A DNA stretch of 34,406 bases from an uncultured Pseudomonadota bacterium (GTDB lineage Bacteria > Pseudomonadota > Alphaproteobacteria > UBA9219), in contig CAIXHP010000037.1 in NCBI GenBank assembly GCA_903919315.1, forward strand, positions 1 to 34,406, read 5' to 3'. Shown here piece by piece: positions 30,397 to 34,406 of the stretch; positions within the stretch are counted from its first letter, which is position 1, and every line of letters starts with the position of its first letter. A program made the translations under genes and the position numbers. The notes under the pieces are model-generated. The model had not been told where the DNA came from, did not search any database, and saw only the letters and a program-made list of their open reading frames with translations.

Positions 30397-31584
30397 ATGA
30401 CATGGCTGTATCTACCGCCGGATGCATTGATGCAACCGACGGCGGGCGAAGCATGTTCGGCCTCTCCCTCTGCGCAGGCGTCGGTGGCCTCGACCTCGGC
30501 GTTCACATCGCTATCCCCGGCTATCGAACTGTGGGTTACGTCGAGCGGGATGCCTACGCTGCGGCTACTCTCGTGGCGCGGATGGCAGACGAAGGATTGG
30601 GTCAGGCTCCTATCTGGGACGACGTTAGCACCTTCGACGGCAAAGCATGGCGTTGCGCAGTGGATATCATCCATGGCGGTTATCCGTGCCAGCCGTTTAG
30701 CGTGGCGGGACGAAAGCTCGGAGACAAAGACCCGCGCCATCTCTGGCCGCACATTGCTCGCATCGTTGACGAAGTCAGACCACCACTTTGTTTCTTCGAA
30801 AATGTCGGCGGGCATCTACGATTGGGGTTCGAACAAGTCCACGATGACCTTCGACGAATGGGTTACTGCGTTAAGGCTGGCCTGTTTACAGCGGAAGAAG
30901 TTGGTGCTTCGCACAAACGCGAAAGGCTTTTCATTCTGGCCTACCGCGACAGCGACAGACTCGCTGGTCACGCACGCACGACCGCCGGAAAAGATGATCC
31001 GCAAGGACGGGCGCAACGTCCTGCGCACGCCGTCACTCGCCGAGACAGTGATGCAGCCGAAAGATTTTCCATACACGAAACAGGATCTGGATCTGGCGCA
31101 ACAAAATCTCGATTACAGGACAGCGAAAATCCACTGGCCGACGCCACGCGCACGCGAACCGGGCAGCACAAGTTCGGATCACGGCATCAGCCTGAACGAG
31201 GCCAGCAAGGTCTGGCCGACCCCACGGGCATGCACGGGGAAACGATCCAGCGGCGGGAACCGGACAGAGATGATCAATTCCTGGGCGACGCCGATGGCGA
31301 GGGATTGGAAGGACGGAGTTCTGATTTCGAACAAGACAGAGACGCGCAGCAACCTTTCCCGCCAAGCCCCTCGGACAAATCTGGGTGGGAGCGCTACCTT
31401 AAACGCGCCCCGAACCTTGAACCCTCTGTTTGTGGAGGCTCTGATGGGCTGGCCAATCGGGTGGACAGATTGCGGCTCTGCGGTAACGGGGTTGTCCCGC
31501 TGGTGGCTGCTTATGCGTTCCGAACTCTCGCGGCTGCTGCAATCTTTAACGAATGATCAAATCGATCTCTTCGCTACTGAATAA
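30397..31584 (+). CDS. Overlapping +1-frame protein of 395 residues with repeated WPTP motifs
   Basis: A complete frame from ATG 30397 to TAA 31584 lies over the whole methyltransferase gene, one base out of phase. It begins MTWLYLPPDALMQP and contains SWRGWQTKDWVRLLSGTT, then repeats WPTATATD, WPTPRAREP, WPTPRACTG, WATPMARDW and an ending LNPLFVEALMGWPIGWTD. I recall similar MTWLYLPP...WPTP...LMGWPxGWTD proteins in phages, some annotated alone or fused to methyltransferase N-termini, which suggests real coding rather than a shadow. The repeats coincide in part with the LADA/LADP phrases of the other frame. Function unknown; it may be a second product, a frameshift fusion partner or a conserved by-product. 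Confidence 0.45.
   Translation: MTWLYLPPDALMQPTAGEACSASPSAQASVASTSAFTSLSPAIELWVTSSGMPTLRLLSWRGWQTKDWVRLLSGTTLAPSTAKHGVAQWISSMAVIRASRLAWRDESSETKTRAISGRTLLASLTKSDHHFVSSKMSAGIYDWGSNKSTMTFDEWVTALRLACLQRKKLVLRTNAKGFSFWPTATATDSLVTHARPPEKMIRKDGRNVLRTPSLAETVMQPKDFPYTKQDLDLAQQNLDYRTAKIHWPTPRAREPGSTSSDHGISLNEASKVWPTPRACTGKRSSGGNRTEMINSWATPMARDWKDGVLISNKTETRSNLSRQAPRTNLGGSATLNAPRTLNPLFVEALMGWPIGWTDCGSAVTGLSRWWLLMRSELSRLLQSLTNDQIDLFATE
30402..31556 (+). CDS. C5-cytosine DNA methyltransferase (phage type)
   Basis: About 384 residues. Motif I LSLCAGVGGLDLG, catalytic motif IV GGYPCQPFS (cysteine near residue 96), motif VI FFENV and motif VIII-like GASHKRERLF are present. The variable target-recognition region then carries repeated LADA/LADP/LGDA phrases, and motifs IX-X return in RLRLCGNGVVP. 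It methylates cytosine in DNA, presumably to protect phage DNA from host restriction. Start is uncertain: TTG 30393, ATG 30402 or ATG 30453 (MFGLSLCAG, preceded by a GGCGGGCGA stretch); I give 30402. A second long frame covers nearly the whole gene. Confidence 0.9.
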   Translation: MAVSTAGCIDATDGGRSMFGLSLCAGVGGLDLGVHIAIPGYRTVGYVERDAYAAATLVARMADEGLGQAPIWDDVSTFDGKAWRCAVDIIHGGYPCQPFSVAGRKLGDKDPRHLWPHIARIVDEVRPPLCFFENVGGHLRLGFEQVHDDLRRMGYCVKAGLFTAEEVGASHKRERLFILAYRDSDRLAGHARTTAGKDDPQGRAQRPAHAVTRRDSDAAERFSIHETGSGSGATKSRLQDSENPLADATRTRTGQHKFGSRHQPERGQQGLADPTGMHGETIQRREPDRDDQFLGDADGEGLEGRSSDFEQDRDAQQPFPPSPSDKSGWERYLKRAPNLEPSVCGGSDGLANRVDRLRLCGNGVVPLVAAYAFRTLAAAAIFNE

Positions 31585-31629
31585 AGCCATATGATTGCTC
31601 ACTTATTCAGTGGCTAATCCCGCTGAATG
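31576..31629 (+). promoter_or_regulatory. Two overlapping, mutually exclusive hairpins after the methyltransferase
   Basis: ACTGAATAA (31576-31584) pairs with TTATTCAGT (31603-31611), and ATTCAGTGG (31605-31613) can instead pair, with one G-T wobble, with a CCGCTGAAT segment at about 31620-31628. There is no U-tract, so it is not a classic terminator. The geometry resembles an attenuator or an RNA-processing site between the methyltransferase and the DUF3489 gene. Confidence 0.35.
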
Positions 31630-31659
31630 AAGCGTTCATGCTAGCGAAAGGAACCCATC

Positions 31660-32004
31660 ATGAGCAAACCAAAGACAAACAAAACGAAAAAGCCACCAGT
31701 TCCCAAGGCGAAGACAACGCTGAAAAAAGCCAAGTGTGTCGAGGACGGCAAGCCCCCTGAAGAGCAAAACGTTCCGAAACCGGCCAAGGAAAGCAAGCTG
31801 GATCTGGTGGTCAAAATGCTGCGTCGTCCGGAAGGCGCGACGGTCGACGACCTGGTCGTCGCAACTGGCTGGCAAAAACATACCGTGCGTGCATGCATCT
31901 CGCATGCGCTGGCCAAGAAACGTGGTTACCAAATCGTTTCCGACAAGCCACAGGGCGGCAAGCGCGTTTATAAGATTGCTGAAGCTGCGCCGAGCGATCA
32001 TTGA
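31660..32004 (+). CDS. DUF3489-like protein
   Basis: A 114-residue protein with a Lys/Pro-rich disordered N-terminus (about 1-45) and a C-terminal winged helix-turn-helix (LDLVVKMLRRPEGATVDDLVVATGWQKHTVRACISHALAKKRGY) matching the DUF3489 family, frequent in alphaproteobacterial mobile elements. AAGGAA precedes the ATG. It probably binds DNA; its target is unknown. It lies just before the small 76-residue gene, a neighbourhood common around such elements. Confidence 0.85.
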   Translation: MSKPKTNKTKKPPVPKAKTTLKKAKCVEDGKPPEEQNVPKPAKESKLDLVVKMLRRPEGATVDDLVVATGWQKHTVRACISHALAKKRGYQIVSDKPQGGKRVYKIAEAAPSDH

Positions 32005-32107
32005 TGATCGCACCGACTTCGTTCTTAGCAAGAAAACAATCGCTTATATCGTTGATAATCAACGGAATAAGAGTGTTCATGGTGTCATCAAAACGATGGA
32101 GGACGCC

Positions 32108-32338
32108 ATGAAAAACACCGACAAAGCAAGCGTTACCAGGACAGTCATTGCCGCGAACCTTGAAGGTTTGGTTCAACGCCTGAGCGAAATGGCGCAGTTG
32201 GCGAAAGAAGCCAGCGAAGCCATGGAGCAAGGCAAACAAAACCAAGCCATCGGTACGGTGCTTTCCTTCGAGAACCAAATTCCCGAAGTCGAAGCCTTGT
32301 TCAAGACCGCGATCCTAATGCATCGCAATTCGGTGTGA
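32108..32338 (+). CDS. 76-residue helical protein, paralogue of the gene at 8955-9185
   Basis: MKNTDKASVTRTVIAANLEG, with the same IAANL, QRL, LAxxAxxxMEQG, QAIGTVL and ALFKTAI landmarks as the left-element copy and equal length. GGAGG lies 5 bases before the ATG; an in-frame ATG four codons upstream is a less likely start. No domain recognised. Presence in both elements suggests exchange of cargo between them or separate acquisition of a common mobile-element gene. Confidence 0.65.
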   Translation: MKNTDKASVTRTVIAANLEGLVQRLSEMAQLAKEASEAMEQGKQNQAIGTVLSFENQIPEVEALFKTAILMHRNSV

Positions 32339-32348
32339 GGGTGTGGCC

Positions 32349-32837
32349 ATGACCGACGTCGACAAAATCATCGCCGACATTGCCAGCAAACAGCTGCGGA
32401 TCGAAACGCTGGAAACGCGCAACTCGGACAGCCTCGACTTTCACGATGTCAGCGTGTGGGGCTTGCGCACGGCCTTGCTGTGCGCCTTTGAAGCCGGACG
32501 CAAGGCGGCACGCGCCAAGCCAAGGGTCATTGAGACCGGCAAGAAAGACACGAGCTACCGCGCCACCATCGAGGCCAGCTACCAAGACCTCGTTGAGGTT
32601 TGGGGTGAGCCAGCCAAAGGCGACGGCTACAAAACCGAAGCTGAGTGGGTCATCCGTCCAACCGGCAAGTCGGTCATCACGATTTACAATTACAAAAGCA
32701 GCCGCTCCTATGCCGACAAGAATCCTGAGATCAAGGATTTGCGGGAGTGGCATGTTGGGGGCCACAGCGCCGATGTCGTTGATCGGCTGCTACGAATGAT
32801 GAATGGCTGCGCCAAACTGATCCACCGAGCCGACTAA
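32349..32837 (+). CDS. DUF6900-like phage protein
   Basis: About 162 residues starting MTDVDKIIADIASKQLRIET, chosen over a GTG two codons upstream because GAGG lies about 8 bases before the ATG. The first 50 residues (DKIIADIASKQLRIETLETRNSDSLDFHDVSVWGLRTALLCAFEAG) match the short DUF6900 domain found in phage and plasmid proteins. The C-terminal 100 residues contain aromatic-rich strands (VITIYNYKSSRSYA) without a known motif. Function unknown. Confidence 0.7.
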   Translation: MTDVDKIIADIASKQLRIETLETRNSDSLDFHDVSVWGLRTALLCAFEAGRKAARAKPRVIETGKKDTSYRATIEASYQDLVEVWGEPAKGDGYKTEAEWVIRPTGKSVITIYNYKSSRSYADKNPEIKDLREWHVGGHSADVVDRLLRMMNGCAKLIHRAD

Positions 32838-32844
32838 ACCTGCC

Positions 32845-33126
32845 ATGCCATGGAAGCCGCCGATTCACCACCCACACGGTTGGAGGCCGGCGAAGCGTGA
32901 GCGCCGTGATCGTATTGACCGATCTTACGGCACGCAGGCGTGGCGCAAGCTCGCGGCTGCGGTCGTCGCCCGCGACAACGGCATCTGCCATGTCTGCGGT
33001 CAGCCTGGCGCCGACACGGCGCACCACCTGATCGAGAAGCGGCACGGCGGCACCGACGATCCGGTCAACCTGGCTGCAGTACATCGCGGTTGTCACAACA
33101 AAATTCACGGGCGCGCGCGCCACTGA
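32845..33126 (+). CDS. HNH endonuclease, phage packaging-associated type
   Basis: A 93-residue protein with a complete HNH core: CHVCG (C48, C51), HH at 60-61 in DTAHHLIEK, N75 in DPVNLAAVH and RGCHNKIH (C83, H84, H88). Small HNH proteins of this kind sit just before terminase genes in many phages and assist cos cleavage by the terminase, so terminase genes are expected beyond the window. The basic N-terminus (GWRPAKRERRDRIDRSYG) suits DNA binding. No clear ribosome-binding site precedes the ATG. Confidence 0.88.
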   Translation: MPWKPPIHHPHGWRPAKRERRDRIDRSYGTQAWRKLAAAVVARDNGICHVCGQPGADTAHHLIEKRHGGTDDPVNLAAVHRGCHNKIHGRARH

Positions 33127-33206
33127 CCGGGGGGCGGTTTAAAACTGGCCACCTTTCGATGATGCGACCGGTTTTGGGTTTTACGCATCCGTGGCCAAAA
33201 TGCAGA

Positions 33207-33214
33207 GGGGGGGG
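33207..33214 (+). repeat. Eight-G homopolymer tract in the ribosome-binding region of the ParB-methyltransferase gene
   Basis: An uninterrupted run of eight G ends four bases before the GTG start at 33219. It doubles as the Shine-Dalgarno sequence. Tracts like this can change length by slippage, so translation of the methyltransferase could vary between cells. Confidence 0.5.
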
Positions 33215-33218
33215 TACC

Positions 33219-34406
33219 GTGGAAGAAAATGTCAAGCCGCGTGACTTAGCGGTTGAATATCGTCCGCTCGATAGCCTTATTGGTTACGCGCGAAATGCCA
33301 GAACCCATTCTGACGAACAGATTGCCGAGATAGCCAGTAGCATCCGTGAATTCGGATGGACAAATCCTATCCTTGTTGACGGCGACAACGGCGTAATCGC
33401 CGGGCATGGCCGCATCCTTGCCGCCCGCAAACTGGGGCTGGATAAGGTGCCGGTGATCGAATTGGCACACCTGACATCGACGCAGAAACGTGCCTACATT
33501 CTGGCAGACAATAAATTGGCATTGAACGCCGGATGGGATAGCGAACTGCTCGCCATCGAATTGAAAGACCTGCAGGAAGCCGGATACGACCTTGGCTTGA
33601 CGGGTTTTCATGCGGATGAACTCACAAGCCTGATAGACGATGAGGCCGGTGGCCTCACCGACGAAGACGCGGTGCCGGAGGCTCCGGTCGATCCTGTCAC
33701 CAAGCCGGGCGATGTTTATGTCCTTGGCAACCATCGTTTGCTCTGTGGCGACAGCACTGTCCTTGCCAATGTTGAAAAGGTTCTCGACGGCGCGCTGGCG
33801 GACATGGTGTTCACGGATCCGCCCTACAACGTGAACTATGCCAACACGGCCAAGGACAAGATGCGCGGCAAAAATCGCGCAATTCTGAATGACGACCTCG
33901 GCGAAGGCTTTGAAAAGTTTCTCTACGATGCTTGCGTCAATATGCTGACCGTCTGCAAAGGTGCAATCTATGTCTGCATGTCGTCGAGCGAATTGCACAC
34001 ACTGCAGAAGGCTTTCGTCGAGGCGGGCGGCAAATGGTCGACCTTCGTCATCTGGGCAAAGAACACTTTTACGCTCGGTCGTGCCGACTACCAAAGACAA
34101 TACGAACCTATTCTCTACGGCTGGAAGCAAGGCATCGATCACTTCTGGTGTGGCGCGCGCAATCAGGGCGACGTGTGGTTTGTCAACAAGCCACGGGTCA
34201 ATGATCTGCATCCGACCATGAAGCCGGTCGAGCTAGTGGAACGCGCCGTCCAGAACAGCAGCAAAAGCCGTGACATCGTTCTGGACTGCTTCGGTGGCTC
34301 CGGCACGACCATGATTGCCTGCGAGAAAAGCGGACGGCAAGCGCGGCTGATTGAACTTGATCCCAAATACTGCGACGTGATCGTCAAGCGCTGGGAAGAG
34401 TTTACC
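33219..34406 (+). CDS. ParB-like domain fused to DNA methyltransferase (runs off the right end)
   Basis: A frame from GTG 33219 stays open to the last base (396 codons). The N-terminal 90 residues are a ParB/sulfiredoxin-like domain (IREFGWTNPILVDGDNGVIAGHGR, residues about 39-62). The C-terminal part is an amino-methyltransferase with DPPYNV (catalytic motif) and, near the end, DCFGGSGTTMIACE (SAM-binding motif I), giving the motif IV before motif I order of the beta class. Such fusions are common in phages and modify adenine or N4 of cytosine, probably protecting phage DNA. The last visible residues (KRWEEFT) are close to the usual end, so only a few codons are missing. Confidence 0.9.
   Translation, partial: MEENVKPRDLAVEYRPLDSLIGYARNARTHSDEQIAEIASSIREFGWTNPILVDGDNGVIAGHGRILAARKLGLDKVPVIELAHLTSTQKRAYILADNKLALNAGWDSELLAIELKDLQEAGYDLGLTGFHADELTSLIDDEAGGLTDEDAVPEAPVDPVTKPGDVYVLGNHRLLCGDSTVLANVEKVLDGALADMVFTDPPYNVNYANTAKDKMRGKNRAILNDDLGEGFEKFLYDACVNMLTVCKGAIYVCMSSSELHTLQKAFVEAGGKWSTFVIWAKNTFTLGRADYQRQYEPILYGWKQGIDHFWCGARNQGDVWFVNKPRVNDLHPTMKPVELVERAVQNSSKSRDIVLDCFGGSGTTMIACEKSGRQARLIELDPKYCDVIVKRWEEFT

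Noticed and set aside
33246-34211. A 321-codon minus-strand frame opposite the ParB-methyltransferase
   Set aside because: The plus-strand frame has ParB and methyltransferase motifs in the right order (DPPYNV, FGGSGTT); the antisense protein has no family features.

Overview
The window looks like a chromosomal stretch of an alphaproteobacterium built largely from mobile DNA. The clues are an initiator-tRNA (fMet) 3' half whose end matches the alphaproteobacterial type, phage genes of a kind common in alphaproteobacterial temperate phages (DUF6511-, DUF6362-, DUF3489- and DUF6900-like), and a cluster of alphaproteobacterial-style copper genes. Base composition shifts by region: the left element is GC-rich, the middle is clearly AT-richer, and the right is intermediate. 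The species cannot be fixed from sequence alone.

Layout. (1) 1-136: the end of what is probably an insertion sequence, which cuts off a restriction-endonuclease-like gene (135-563). (2) 135-9439: an integrated element read mostly on the minus strand: regulator, AlpA/excisionase-like protein, small protein, P4-type primase-helicase, a symmetric iteron array that looks like a replication origin (3116-3340), then small and large terminase subunits. A tyrosine integrase faces the other way. The element ends in a 45-bp copy of the 3' half of tRNA-fMet (9395-9439) that served as attachment site. Divergent int, alpA, primase with ori, then packaging genes is the plan of phage satellites (P4/PICI/cfPICI-like), so this is a candidate satellite whose far end lies outside the window. 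(3) 9440-17924: a tRNA-type terminator, a DUF2786-like gene, a multicopper oxidase broken by one in-frame amber codon, and a convergent minus-strand operon: a small protein, an 822-residue protein with a helical-repeat array, two unknown proteins (one membrane), the periplasmic copper chaperone PCu(A)C and a Sco1/SenC protein. A DUF2946-like gene lies just upstream. The locus is probably about copper delivery or tolerance, but four of its genes have no recognisable function. (4) 18028-21595: an XRE repressor and ImmA/IrrE metalloprotease pair (minus strand), divergent across a two-operator control region from two overlapping uncharacterised genes (plus strand). This may be a repressor-protease-controlled response or defence module, or the lysogeny region of the next element. 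(5) 21598-34406: a plus-strand phage early/replication operon running off the right edge: AlpA-like HTH, P-loop ATPase, ssDNA-binding-like protein, DEAD/DEAH helicase, PD-(D/E)XK nuclease, Toprim/RepA-like primase-helicase, RuvC-like resolvase, several small DUF proteins, a C5 cytosine methyltransferase overlapped by a second long frame, HNH nuclease and a ParB-methyltransferase fusion. Terminase genes would be expected next.

How it fits together. The left element has its own origin, primase, terminase and integrase. The right element has a separate recombination and replication set, and its two methyltransferases suit protection of phage DNA from restriction. A 76-residue gene occurs once in each element, so the two have shared genes. 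Most worth a second look: the mirror-image iteron array, the dual-frame methyltransferase gene, the copper/helical-repeat operon, the XRE-ImmA-linked pair, and the palindrome-rich 5' extension of the resolvase gene.
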